From: Ilumatobacter fluminis | GTDB taxonomy: Bacteria > Actinomycetota > Acidimicrobiia > Acidimicrobiales > Ilumatobacteraceae | DNA: 64,000 bases | NCBI RefSeq assembly: GCF_004364865.1 | Contig: NZ_SOAU01000001.1 | Location: 248,001 to 312,000, forward strand | Direction of reading: 5' to 3' | Shown: piece after piece, positions 8,613 to 17,117 of the stretch | How positions within the stretch are numbered: the stretch's first letter is position 1 | How the letters are laid out: each line of letters begins with the position of its first letter | Notes under the pieces: generated by a model | Database searches by the model: none | Told to the model about the DNA's origin: nothing | Seen by the model: the letters and a program-made list of their open reading frames with translations, nothing else | Translations under genes and position numbers: made by a program

Positions 8613-11600
8613 TCAGGCCTGCTCGTCCATCAGGTCGGGTTCGGGCTCGAGGTCGGCTTCGGCCTCGACGGGAACGATCGGCTCGGGTTCGATCTCGACC
8701 ACCGGTTCGATGATCGGCTCGTCGACCACGACCGGTTCGATCGCCGGTTCGGCCGGCTGGACGATCGGTTCGGCCGGCTGTTCCAGCACCGGCTCGGGCG
8801 TCGGTGTCGGCTCGACGGGCTGGACCGTCGCAGCGGCCTGCGGTTCCGGCGCAGCCGGGCTCGCCGCTCGGACCGCCGTGATGTCGTCGTCGAGCAGGCC
8901 GTCGCGTGCCGGCGCATTGTCGCCCGACGCCACGACCGAGTCGGGCGCGATGTCGGGACGATCGATCCCTCTCGGCGCCTGGTCGACGCCGGCGTCGGCC
9001 GTCACCGGCTCGGTGTCGGGTCGCTCGATGCCACCGGGCGACTGGTCAGGGGTTGCAACCGTCGTCACCGGGTCGACGTCGTTCACCGGGTCCGACGGGG
9101 GAGGCGGTGCCGGGTTCGAGGCCGTCTGGGCTTGGCCGCGGAGGATGGGTGGGCCGTCGGCGATGTCGCCGAGGCCACCGTCGCCGTCGCCGAGGATGGG
9201 GTCGCGTCCGAGTCCGTCGGGGCGTCCGTCGCCGTCTTCGTCGATGTCCATGAGGCGTTCGGTGAAGATCGGCGGCTTGTTGGTGGGGCCGTCGGCGGGT
9301 GGTTCTGGTGCGGGCTCGTCGTCGGGGTCGACGCCGAACAGGGGGCGTCGGGGCCCGTTCGGGTCGGGGTCGGGTTCGGGGTCCGGTGCCGGTTCGTCGG
9401 CGGGGTTGGTCGCGTCGCCGTCTCGTCGCTGCCAGATCTTGGGCCTGCCCGAGCCGGGCCCGCCGCCGCCGGTGTCGGTGTCGTCGTCTTCCTCGGCCGG
9501 CGGTGGCGGCGCGGGGTTGGAGGCGGTTTGGGCTTGGCCGCGGAGGATGGGTGGTCCGTCGGCGATGTCGCCGAGGTCACCGTCGCCGTCGCCGAGGATG
9601 GGGTCGCGTCCGAGTCCGTCGGGGCGTCCGTCGCCGTCTTCGTCGATGTCCATGAGGCGTTCGGTGAAGATCGGCGGCTTGTTGGTGGGGCCGTCGGCGG
9701 GTGGTTCGGGTGCGGGTTCGTCGTCGGGGTCGACGCCGAACAGGGGTGGGCGTGGCCCGTTGGGGTCGGGGTCGGGTTCGGGGTCCGGTGCCGGTTCGTC
9801 GGCGGGGTCGGTCGCGTCGCCGTCTCGTCGCTGCCAGATCTTGGGCCTGCCCGAGCCGGGCCCGCCGCCGCCGGTGTCGCCGTCGTCGTCTTCCTCGGCC
9901 GGCGGAGGCGGCGCCGGCATCGACGCAGTCTGGGCGTCGTCGCCCGAGTCCCTTCGGACACCTTCGATCGTGGGCCCGCGCTCGTCGTCACCGATGCGGG
10001 CTTCACCCGAGTCCTTCCGGACACCCTCCAGGCCCGGATGCATCCCGACGGCAGCTTCATCGCCCGAGTCATCATCGTCCGACTCGTCATCGTCCGACTC
10101 GTCGGCGGGTGCTTCACCGATGCCGGCCGTGCCGTCCTCGCGCCACTCGACGCCGGTCGAGCCGTCGACGTCGTCCTCGGGGAGATCCGGGTCGCCGTGG
10201 CGGTCGTAGTCCTCCTTGGTGACGCCGGTGTCGAGGTGTTCGTTTCGCACCTCTGGGTTCGAGATGCCGTCCTGGTCGAGCGTCGAGTAGACGCCGGTCA
10301 TGCCGGTCTCGTCGCCGTCCTTGTCGTTGGTCGAACCGTAGATGCCGCCGGTCACCGACGAGCCGCCGATCGTGCCGTCGGTGTGGACCTGCGCCTCGGC
10401 GCCCGCTCGCACCTCGCCGATACCTTGGGCGCCGGCGCCGCGGTAGTACTCGTAGGTGGCGGTCACGCCATCGCTGTCGACGTCGATCGAGTACTGCTCG
10501 CCACCGGACACGTAGGCGCCGAGCATGCCGACCTTGCCGTCCCAGCCGTAGGTGCCCTCGAAGCCGTCGGGTCCTACTTCCACGTAGCCCTCGACGTCGA
10601 GGTCGATGTCGAAACCGGCCGGCACCGTCATGTCCATCTCCACGTCGGCGCCGGCGTACAGCGTGCCGTCCGAGGTGAGGCCGGCCTCGCCGTGGATGTC
10701 GAACGCGACACCCTGGCCGCCGACCTCGAGGTCGAGCGAAGCGTCGACGTAGACGTCGAACCCGTCCTCGCCGATCGACAGGCCGTAGCCGAGCTCGCCG
10801 ACACCGGCCACGTCGGCATTGACGTCGACGTCGATGCCTTCCTCGTCCCAGGCGACGCCGGCTTCGACCGAGCCGACCCAGTCGGCGCCCTCGATCAGCT
10901 CGCCGAGCCCGTCGCTCGAGAACCAGATGCCGCCGTCGGCGCCGAGATCCACCGTGACCTCACCGGCGCCCAGGTCGACCGTGACCGAACCGTCCTCGTA
11001 GTAGGTCACGATGCCGAGCACCGACCACTCCTCGTCGGGCGGCAACTCGAACGCGTCGACGATGTTGCCGTCGCTGTCGATGACGAGCACATAATCCTCG
11101 CCGGGAGGCGCGTAGTACGTGAACATTCCGGCCGGGTCGGTGGATCCGGTGTCCGAGCCGACCACGACCTCGTCGCTGTCGGCGGCGTAGACGACGCTGT
11201 CGTAGCTCGGGGGTCCCTTGGGGACCGCGTACACCTCCTCGATGTTGCCGTGCGGGGGGACCGGGGCGTAGTACGTGTCGAGTTCGACGTCGTCGAGGTA
11301 GCCGACGAAGTCGCCGTCACCGTCGACGATCACCATGTCGCCGTTCGGCAGCTCGATCAGCGAGCACGACTCACCGTCGACGCTCACCTGGCCCTGGTAC
11401 TCGGGTTCTTCACCCTCGGGCCACTCGAACCCGACGACCTCACGATCGTCGACCGCCACGTAGGCGATGCTGCCGTCGGGCATCTCCCAGACCTCGACGA
11501 GCTCGCCGTCGACCTCGGTCGTGCCCTCGAAGAACGGGTCGCCGGCGTCGTGCGCTGCGTCGCGGGCGTCGTCCTTGGCGTCCTTCGACTCCCACTTCAG

Positions 11601-12383
11601 GTCGACGACGGTCTCGGTCTCGGGATCGAAGTAGACGGTGCTGCCGTCGGGCATCAACCAGATCTGCACCTCGACACCGTCGACCGTCGTCGTGCCGTCG
11701 TAGTAGGCGTCGCCGTTCGCGTGCGCTTCCTCGATCGCCTCCCGGCGCTCCTGTCGCTCGGCGATCGCGTCCATGTCGGCACGCACGACGCCCGTGTCGA
11801 CCGCCAGGTCGCTGTCGCGGACCTCGGACATGGTGCCGTCGCCGACGAGCTCCATGCGGCTCGTGTCGATCTGGCGGTCGCCCTCGTCGCTACCCATCGC
11901 CTCGCGGGCGACGGCCGCGCCCGCTCCGGCGGCTCGGGGCTGGTCGACGGCGTGGACATTCTCCATCGTGATGGTGAGGTACGGGTCGGCCTCGGGTTGC
12001 GAGCCGGCCGGACCACTGTTGCCCGTCGCTCCGACTGCGTCCCGGGCACCGCCGGCCACGGGCTGATCGACCACGTTCTCCATCGTGATGGTGAGGTACG
12101 GGTCGGCCTCGGGTTGCGAGACGCCCGGGATGGCGGTCTCGACTTGGGCGACCTGGTCCGGCGTCCGGTCGCCGGCCGGCTGCGCCATGACCGTCTCGAA
12201 CGCGTCTGCCATGTGGGGTGAGTCACCCGACTGCGACGTGGCGGGTTCACCCGCTTCGGTGGTCTGGATCGGTTCGACGACCTCGACGTGTTCGGGGCCG
12301 CTGCTCTGCTGGATCAGCGAGACGATCTCGCTCTCGCGCTCGCCACGGGTGGCGAGGCGGTCGGTCGTGGTGTTCCCGCTCAT
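8613..12383 (-). CDS. Large acidic beta-repeat protein 2 with duplicated EF-hand-like segment
   Basis: The product is a 1256-residue acidic protein of unknown function, paralogous to the protein at 5814-8489. Near the N-terminus the phrase EADPYLTITMENV occurs twice. A short coiled coil (DAIAERQERREAIEEAHANG) follows, then the same 'DG.EV.IWLMPDGST' beta repeats. A long alternating Val/Gly/Asp strand region comes next. The C-terminal part contains a 134-residue segment present twice in tandem, each with DIDEDGDGRPDG, an EF-hand or thrombospondin-3-like calcium loop, then a Pro/Glu tail. There is no signal peptide. The ATG at 12383 lies 1 bp before the stop of the DcrB-like gene upstream, so the two are cotranscribed and probably translationally coupled. 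Confidence 0.75.
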   Translation of the reverse strand: MSGNTTTDRLATRGERESEIVSLIQQSSGPEHVEVVEPIQTTEAGEPATSQSGDSPHMADAFETVMAQPAGDRTPDQVAQVETAIPGVSQPEADPYLTITMENVVDQPVAGGARDAVGATGNSGPAGSQPEADPYLTITMENVHAVDQPRAAGAGAAVAREAMGSDEGDRQIDTSRMELVGDGTMSEVRDSDLAVDTGVVRADMDAIAERQERREAIEEAHANGDAYYDGTTTVDGVEVQIWLMPDGSTVYFDPETETVVDLKWESKDAKDDARDAAHDAGDPFFEGTTEVDGELVEVWEMPDGSIAYVAVDDREVVGFEWPEGEEPEYQGQVSVDGESCSLIELPNGDMVIVDGDGDFVGYLDDVELDTYYAPVPPHGNIEEVYAVPKGPPSYDSVVYAADSDEVVVGSDTGSTDPAGMFTYYAPPGEDYVLVIDSDGNIVDAFELPPDEEWSVLGIVTYYEDGSVTVDLGAGEVTVDLGADGGIWFSSDGLGELIEGADWVGSVEAGVAWDEEGIDVDVNADVAGVGELGYGLSIGEDGFDVYVDASLDLEVGGQGVAFDIHGEAGLTSDGTLYAGADVEMDMTVPAGFDIDLDVEGYVEVGPDGFEGTYGWDGKVGMLGAYVSGGEQYSIDVDSDGVTATYEYYRGAGAQGIGEVRAGAEAQVHTDGTIGGSSVTGGIYGSTNDKDGDETGMTGVYSTLDQDGISNPEVRNEHLDTGVTKEDYDRHGDPDLPEDDVDGSTGVEWREDGTAGIGEAPADESDDDESDDDDSGDEAAVGMHPGLEGVRKDSGEARIGDDERGPTIEGVRRDSGDDAQTASMPAPPPPAEEDDDGDTGGGGPGSGRPKIWQRRDGDATDPADEPAPDPEPDPDPNGPRPPLFGVDPDDEPAPEPPADGPTNKPPIFTERLMDIDEDGDGRPDGLGRDPILGDGDGDLGDIADGPPILRGQAQTASNPAPPPPAEEDDDTDTGGGGPGSGRPKIWQRRDGDATNPADEPAPDPEPDPDPNGPRRPLFGVDPDDEPAPEPPADGPTNKPPIFTERLMDIDEDGDGRPDGLGRDPILGDGDGGLGDIADGPPILRGQAQTASNPAPPPPSDPVNDVDPVTTVATPDQSPGGIERPDTEPVTADAGVDQAPRGIDRPDIAPDSVVASGDNAPARDGLLDDDITAVRAASPAAPEPQAAATVQPVEPTPTPEPVLEQPAEPIVQPAEPAIEPVVVDEPIIEPVVEIEPEPIVPVEAEADLEPEPDLMDEQA
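9127..9930. repeat. 402-bp tandem duplication within a coding sequence
   Basis: Two nearly identical 402-bp units (about 9127-9528 and 9529-9930) encode the 134-residue segment from AQTAS to PPILRGQ. Only a few substitutions separate them, so the duplication looks recent or is kept uniform by conversion. Confidence 0.9.
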
Positions 12384-12384
12384 G

Positions 12385-12894
12385 TCACGCCTCCTCGCTG
12401 CGCTGGAGGCTGAACTGGAACGAGGCGCAGATGGCGAGGGCCTCACGGAAGGCTGCACGGTCGCCCTGGGGGAGATGGGCGACGAGCTCGAACAGCTCGA
12501 CCGGCTGGTCGTCGCCGAACTTCGGTCCGTGGAGGGCGATGTAGAGCTGGGCCACCGGACGCTCCGACGTGGAGAACTCGGTGACGCGCATCAGCGACTT
12601 GACGCCGTTGAGCTTTCCGGGCTTCGCCTCGATCAGCTTGGCGTCGCCGTCGGCGCGGCGGATGTTGGCGACGTGGACGTCGGCGCTGGCCAGGAGGCCG
12701 AGCCCGGCGGGCACTCGCTGCCACCGCACGGCGATCGTCGATCCGCCGTCGGGCGACGTCGCGTACACCAGGTGGTCGACGGTCTGCTTCGCGGTCCAGG
12801 TCTCCGGCACCGTCATGGTGAACGGCGTGATCGTCCAGAACTGGGCGCTCGGGACGACGAGCGGGGTCATGGTGGGGAGAGCGGTGTCGGTCAT
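12385..12894 (-). CDS. DcrB/PsbP-like small protein 2
   Basis: The 169-residue product is the paralogue of the protein at 5291-5803 and is predicted to be cytoplasmic, because I see no signal peptide. Conserved features are FWTITPFTMTVPETW, GPKFGDDQPVELFELVAHL and the closing ASFQFSL. The fold is tentatively DcrB/PsbP-like and no activity is known. I used ATG 12894 (MTDTALPTMTPL); an internal ATG at 12870 is possible. It is the first gene after palindrome site 2 (63 bp upstream) and is followed directly by the large beta-repeat gene 2. The gene order is the reverse of the 5.3-8.5 kb pair. Confidence 0.7.
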   Translation of the reverse strand: MTDTALPTMTPLVVPSAQFWTITPFTMTVPETWTAKQTVDHLVYATSPDGGSTIAVRWQRVPAGLGLLASADVHVANIRRADGDAKLIEAKPGKLNGVKSLMRVTEFSTSERPVAQLYIALHGPKFGDDQPVELFELVAHLPQGDRAAFREALAICASFQFSLQRSEEA

Positions 12895-12956
12895 CGTGCT
12901 GGTCCTTCGGGTGGTTGGCTCATGTGTCGATCGTGAACGACCACCGCCCGGGGCAC

Positions 12957-12974
12957 ATCGGGAAGATCCCCGAT
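12957..12974 (-). promoter_or_regulatory. ATCGGG-N6-CCCGAT palindrome, site 2
   Basis: The site reads ATCGGG-AAGATC-CCCGAT and lies between the stop of the Ig-domain lipoprotein gene (12984) and the start of the DcrB-like gene (12894). It is an exact member of the family. Confidence 0.82.
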
Positions 12975-12983
12975 CCGCCTCGG

Positions 12984-14897
12984 TCAGCAGCCGACTCGGA
13001 GTGTGATGCGAGTGGTGTCGGTCTGTCCGGTGGCCGAGTTGCGGGCGACGATCTGGATGGCGTAGTCGCCGGGGTTGGCCGGCGCCGTCGTGTCGATCCG
13101 CCAGTTGCTGCCACTCCGCCCGAGTGCGATCTGGCTGCCGCCGAGTTGTGCGCCGACCTGATCGACGACGCCCGTCGTCTGCGCTCCGATCGCCACCGAC
13201 TGCCCGCACTTGGCCGGATTCGGGTTGGCGGCTGCATTCGTGATCGTCGGCGGGGCGGGCGGTTGCGTCGTCGTGGTGGTCGGTGCCGCCGTGGTGGTGG
13301 GCGCCGCGGTCGTCGTGGGGGCGTGGGTCGTGGTCGTGTTCGCGGGCGGCTGCGTCGTCGTCGTGTCGGTCGGAGCCTGCGTCGTCGTCGTGACACCCGG
13401 GTCGCACGCGGACGGGCGGCGGAGTCGGCCCTCCTGCTGCAGGGTGCGTGTCTGGCCGTCGACGGTGGCTCGGATCTGCACGCCGAGCGTCGATCGGTCG
13501 GGCATGCCGGCCCAGCCGTCGAACGGGCCGAGCGTGCCGCGCCATGCACCGTTCGCGTAGCCGAGGGCACGTTCGACTTGTTGGCCGTTGGCGGTGCGGG
13601 CGGTGACGACCACCGACGACGCCCGTTGCGGGGCGGTCGCGGCGATGGTGAACGTGGTGGCGCCGCCCGGGCAGAAGCCCGAACCGGTCGCCCAGATCTC
13701 GAGCGGGTTCGGCGTCGCCGTGACGGTGAACTCCTGATCGGTCGGCTCGTCGGGCGTCGTGTCGTCCGGGATCGAGCCGTCCGGGTCGGTGGGCACTGTG
13801 TCGGCAGGGTCGACGCACGGCCGCACGAGGGTCACCGACACGGTCTTGATGGCGGTTGTGCCGTAGACGTCGGTGGCGGTGACGGTGAACGTCACGACGA
13901 CCTGTTCGCCGGCGGGCGGGGAGCCGAACGGTCCGAGCTGCACACTGAAGTCGCGTTCGCCCCGGGCCTGCATCGAGCGCGACACGGTCGATCCGTCGGG
14001 CAGCGTGCCCGTGGCGGTCATCCCGACGACGGCGCCCGACGCCTGCACCCGGATGCCGACCTGCGTCGGACGATCGAAGCAGTCGGCCACTTCCTTGCCG
14101 ACGATCACGCCGTCGGCCGGGTTGGTGGTGACCTGGAGCGACACCGGCCCGGGCAGGCTCCGCCTCCGGTTCTCGTTCGTGCCGTCGCACGGCTCGGGTG
14201 CTCGAACGGTGAGGCCGAGGTCGGCTACGACCTCGTCGCCGTCGACGGTGCGGGCGACGACGGTGACGGCCATGGCCCGATCGCGCCGGTTCGTCGCCTC
14301 GATCGGGCCCACGATCGCCCGCCACACCCCGTCGTCGCCGACGGCGAAATCGAGGCTGCGACGCCGACCGGCGTCGCCGTCCGGCTCGGTCGTGGTCGTC
14401 ACGACGGGATCGTCCTCCGCCGTCGTCGTGGTCGTACTGGTGGTCGTCGAGCTGGTCGTCGTGCTCGTCGAGGTGTCGGCGTCCGGGTCGACCCGTTCGA
14501 AGAACGCACGAACGCCGAGCACGTCGTCCGGGTCGACGCCATCGAGTTCGGCGGAGAACACGGCCACCGCCGGTTCGGCCGGGCTGCAGATGTCGTCGCG
14601 GTCGGTCGTGGCCCAGATGAACGCCTGGTCCGACTCGACGTGCAGTTCCAGATCGCCGGCGCGGGCGGTCGCCGCGAGCACCTCGACCAGGGGCAGGGTC
14701 GTGCTGGTCGTCGAGGTCGACGACGTGGTCGTGGTCGCCGCCTCGGTCGTGGTGGTGGATGCGGCGGTCGTCGTCGACGCATCGGTCGATGCGGTCGTGG
14801 TCGCCGTCTCGTCGTCGCCGCCTGCGCACGCCGCGGCGAACAGGGCGAGGGCTGCGAGCGAGGCGGCGAGCCGTCGGGGCGCGGATGTCGACATCAT
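12984..14897 (-). CDS. Ig-domain lipoprotein with Thr-rich linkers
   Basis: The product is a 637-residue exported lipoprotein. It opens with basic residues and a hydrophobic stretch ending in LFAAAC, so Cys24 is the likely lipidated residue. A long Thr/Ser linker follows. Next come about four beta-sandwich domains with Cys-containing junctions (for example VRAPEPC, VTLVRPC, RRPSAC), then a second Thr/Pro linker at about residues 515-555, and a last domain beginning PPTITNAAANPNP. This is an extracytoplasmic scaffold of unknown partner; I recognise no catalytic motif. Two adjacent ATGs (14897 and 14894) are both possible starts. It has its own ATCGGG-N6-CCCGAT site 34 bp upstream, which places it in the same apparent regulon as the dynamins. 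Confidence 0.75.
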   Translation of the reverse strand: MMSTSAPRRLAASLAALALFAAACAGGDDETATTTASTDASTTTAASTTTTEAATTTTSSTSTTSTTLPLVEVLAATARAGDLELHVESDQAFIWATTDRDDICSPAEPAVAVFSAELDGVDPDDVLGVRAFFERVDPDADTSTSTTTSSTTTSTTTTTAEDDPVVTTTTEPDGDAGRRRSLDFAVGDDGVWRAIVGPIEATNRRDRAMAVTVVARTVDGDEVVADLGLTVRAPEPCDGTNENRRRSLPGPVSLQVTTNPADGVIVGKEVADCFDRPTQVGIRVQASGAVVGMTATGTLPDGSTVSRSMQARGERDFSVQLGPFGSPPAGEQVVVTFTVTATDVYGTTAIKTVSVTLVRPCVDPADTVPTDPDGSIPDDTTPDEPTDQEFTVTATPNPLEIWATGSGFCPGGATTFTIAATAPQRASSVVVTARTANGQQVERALGYANGAWRGTLGPFDGWAGMPDRSTLGVQIRATVDGQTRTLQQEGRLRRPSACDPGVTTTTQAPTDTTTTQPPANTTTTHAPTTTAAPTTTAAPTTTTTQPPAPPTITNAAANPNPAKCGQSVAIGAQTTGVVDQVGAQLGGSQIALGRSGSNWRIDTTAPANPGDYAIQIVARNSATGQTDTTRITLRVGC

Positions 14898-14931
14898 GTG
14901 GCCATCGTCCCGCCGGACCGGCTGTGGTCAC

Positions 14932-14949
14932 ATCGGGAGAACTCCCGAT
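14932..14949 (-). promoter_or_regulatory. ATCGGG-N6-CCCGAT palindrome, site 3
   Basis: The site reads ATCGGG-AGAACT-CCCGAT and sits 34 bp upstream of the lipoprotein start, in the 73-bp gap after the third DcrB-like gene. It is exact in both arms. Confidence 0.82.
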
Positions 14950-14970
14950 CGGTGGCCAGATCGATGCGGT

Positions 14971-15447
14971 TCACGCCGGGTCGGCCTCTCGGAACGAGGC
15001 GACCACGTCGACGAAGACGGGCCCGAACTCGTCGAGCTCGCCCACGGGGGCGGTGCCGACGAACGAGAACGCATCGCGAGCCGGACCCGACTCGATGAGG
15101 AACATCGCCTGCAGCTGCGCCACCGGGGTCGTGCCGCCGATCGCGACCTCGCGGAGGTACACCAGTCGGTCGCCGAAGCGACCCGTCCGCTGCGCCCGGA
15201 TCTCCGCCGACGGGTGAGCCTGTCGTTGGCGAGCGAACGACCGGACGGCGACGTCGCGCAACCCGGTCTCGTCGTCGACACGCAGCGAGGTGACGGTGAT
15301 CGAACGAGTCGGGTGACGCTCGTCGCTCAGTCGGGCGACTGCACCGGGTGCCGTCACCGCGACCCACCCGTCGGCGACGTCGACGTCGAACGTCGGCACC
15401 GCCGGGACATCGCCCGAAGGAATTCGCACCGTCTGCTTGTCCACCAT
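14971..15447 (-). CDS. DcrB/PsbP-like small protein 3
   Basis: The 158-residue product resembles the other two small proteins in outline more than in detail. It has a strand with VADGWVAVTAP near residues 25-35, a central RTGRFGDRLVYLREVAIGG, and a terminal VDVVASFREADPA that recalls the ASF ending of its relatives. No signal peptide is visible. The fold call is tentative. It is transcribed divergently from the LuxR-type regulator, across a 269-bp region filled by 56-bp repeats, and it lacks the palindromic site seen upstream of its neighbours. Confidence 0.6.
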   Translation of the reverse strand: MVDKQTVRIPSGDVPAVPTFDVDVADGWVAVTAPGAVARLSDERHPTRSITVTSLRVDDETGLRDVAVRSFARQRQAHPSAEIRAQRTGRFGDRLVYLREVAIGGTTPVAQLQAMFLIESGPARDAFSFVGTAPVGELDEFGPVFVDVVASFREADPA

Positions 15448-15542
15448 CGCCAGCCTCTGCACACACTCGTGATCACGTGCCGACCGTGGTTGCCGGCACC
15501 TCGACAACAGTAGTGACGACCCTTCAGGTGATCTTTCGAAAT

Positions 15543-15685
15543 GAACAGAAGGGGTCAGGCACCTGCTGTTCAGGAACTCCGATGACCGTCCACTCGTGGA
15601 ACAGAAGGGGTCAGGCACCTTCTGTTCAGGAACTCTGATGACCGTCCACTCGTGGAACAGAAGGTGCCTGACCCCTTCCGTTCGG
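15543..15685. repeat. 56-bp tandem repeats with inverted third copy in the regulator's promoter region
   Basis: Two direct copies (15543-15598 and 15599-15654) differ at only two positions. A third, partial copy (15655-15685) carries the core in inverted orientation. The core AGAAGGGGTCAGGCACCTTCT is itself an imperfect palindrome with a 6-bp stem. A 13-base piece of the same core (AGAAGGGGTCAGG) recurs at 17425-17437. The block ends 31 bp before the start codon of the regulator gene. Confidence 0.9.
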
Positions 15686-15716
15686 GCTGCGTCGAACTGG
15701 CTAGCGTCGAGCGGCG

Positions 15717-17117
15717 ATGGACGTGGTGGGTCGCGACGAGGTGATCGGCGAGGCACGAGCCCTGCTCGCAGGCGGTGCCGGCGCCCTCGCGGTCGTCGGC
15801 CCGGCCGGTTCGGGTGTCAGCGCGGTGCTCGCTGCTGTCGCCGACGAAGCCCACGCCATCGGCCGACCGCTCGTCACCGGCGCCGGTCGACCGGCCGAAC
15901 AGCACGTGCCGGCGGCGCTGCTGCGCGAGTTGGCGACCGGCGACGAGGCACTGGCCACCGTCCTCCGCGGCGTCGCCGGCGACGACGACGGCGGCTACGC
16001 GATCGCCGTGTTCGAGTGGGCGTCGGCGGGCCGACCCGTCGCCTTGATCGTCGATGACCTCCATCTCGCCGACGGCCCGTCGGGCGATGCGATCACCCAC
16101 CTCGCCCGACGCGCCGAACTGACCTCGGTGACCCTCGTCATCGGCACACACGACGCAGCCGGGCTCGACGGTGTCACGACGATCGAGCTCACTGCACTGT
16201 CGGCCGACGACCTGATCGGTGTGCTCGAACGACGCGTCGGGTCGATCGACCCGTCGGTCGCACGGGCAATCGCCCAGCTGGCCGAGGGATCGCCGCTCGT
16301 CGCCGTCGAGGTCGCCCGTTCCCTCGACGATGCGCAGCGGCGCGGCACCGAACCGTTGCCGTCGTTCGCCGCCGTCGCCGCGCCGATCCGGCATGCGTTC
16401 GCGCACGGCGTCGAAGGGCTCCCCGACGACACGCGCCGGGCGCTGTGCCTGGCCGCCGCCGAACCCACCGGCGAGGTCCGTGTGATCGCCGCCGCACTGC
16501 GTTCCCTCGGTGACGACCTCGCCGCCCTCGAACCCGCTGAGGACGTCGGCATCATCACCATCGCCGACGGCGAGGTCGTGTTCGACCACCCGATCCGCCG
16601 CAGCGTCGCCTACCACCAACTCGCCCCCGCCAGCAGGCGTGGCGCCCACCGGGCGCTCGCCGCGGCACTCGACGCGCCGCAGGACGCGGAGCGTCGTCTC
16701 GCCCACCTCGTCGCCGGTGTGATCGAGCCGAACGAGTCGCTCGCATCCGACCTCGAGTTCGCCGCCGAGGCGGCCGAGCGCCGACGTGACGCGCTCGAGG
16801 CGCGGCGGTGGTGGCTCGCCGCATCGCGCCTGTCGCCCGACGCCGCCGACGCCGAGCGACGTCGTCATCGCGCCGACGCTGCCGGTTCGCTCGACGGCGA
16901 TCCGCTCGCCGCCCTCACGAAGGCCGAGCGACGGGTGGCGGCCGTGGTCGGCAGTGGCGCCACCAACAAGGCAACCGCCGAGACGTTGTACGTGAGCGTC
17001 AAGACGGTCGACGCGCACCTCCAGTCGATCTACCGCAAGCTCGCCATCTCGTCGCGAGCCGAGCTCGCGGTGCTCGTCACGCAAGCCGGACTGGCCGGGG
17101 CGGGGAGGGCCGGATGA
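15717..17117 (+). CDS. LuxR-type AAA transcriptional regulator with degenerate P-loop
   Basis: The 466-residue product has an N-terminal AAA/STAND-type NTPase region and a C-terminal LuxR (GerE) helix-turn-helix at about residues 400-460 (LTKAERRVAAVV, then YVSVKTVDAHLQSIYRKL). The Walker B-like strand LIVDDLHLAD is intact. The P-loop reads GPAGSGVSAV, where family members normally have Lys in place of Val, so ATP binding may be lost or changed. Mycobacterial IniR, which controls the dynamin genes iniA and iniC, has a similar overall plan; orthology is not shown. It overlaps the next gene by ATGA. It is the obvious candidate to bind the ATCGGG-N6-CCCGAT sites on both sides of it. Confidence 0.82.
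   Translation: MDVVGRDEVIGEARALLAGGAGALAVVGPAGSGVSAVLAAVADEAHAIGRPLVTGAGRPAEQHVPAALLRELATGDEALATVLRGVAGDDDGGYAIAVFEWASAGRPVALIVDDLHLADGPSGDAITHLARRAELTSVTLVIGTHDAAGLDGVTTIELTALSADDLIGVLERRVGSIDPSVARAIAQLAEGSPLVAVEVARSLDDAQRRGTEPLPSFAAVAAPIRHAFAHGVEGLPDDTRRALCLAAAEPTGEVRVIAAALRSLGDDLAALEPAEDVGIITIADGEVVFDHPIRRSVAYHQLAPASRRGAHRALAAALDAPQDAERRLAHLVAGVIEPNESLASDLEFAAEAAERRRDALEARRWWLAASRLSPDAADAERRRHRADAAGSLDGDPLAALTKAERRVAAVVGSGATNKATAETLYVSVKTVDAHLQSIYRKLAISSRAELAVLVTQAGLAGAGRAG

Noticed and set aside
8493-12221. A 1242-codon open frame on the plus strand opposite the large beta-repeat protein 2
   Set aside because: It is Arg/Asp/Val/Gly low-complexity without motifs. The minus strand gives recognisable paralogous protein, operon spacing and regulatory sites.
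15543-15685. CRISPR array
   Set aside because: The direct copies are contiguous with no unique spacers, there are only two, and there are no cas genes. The same holds for the other tandem repeats in the window.
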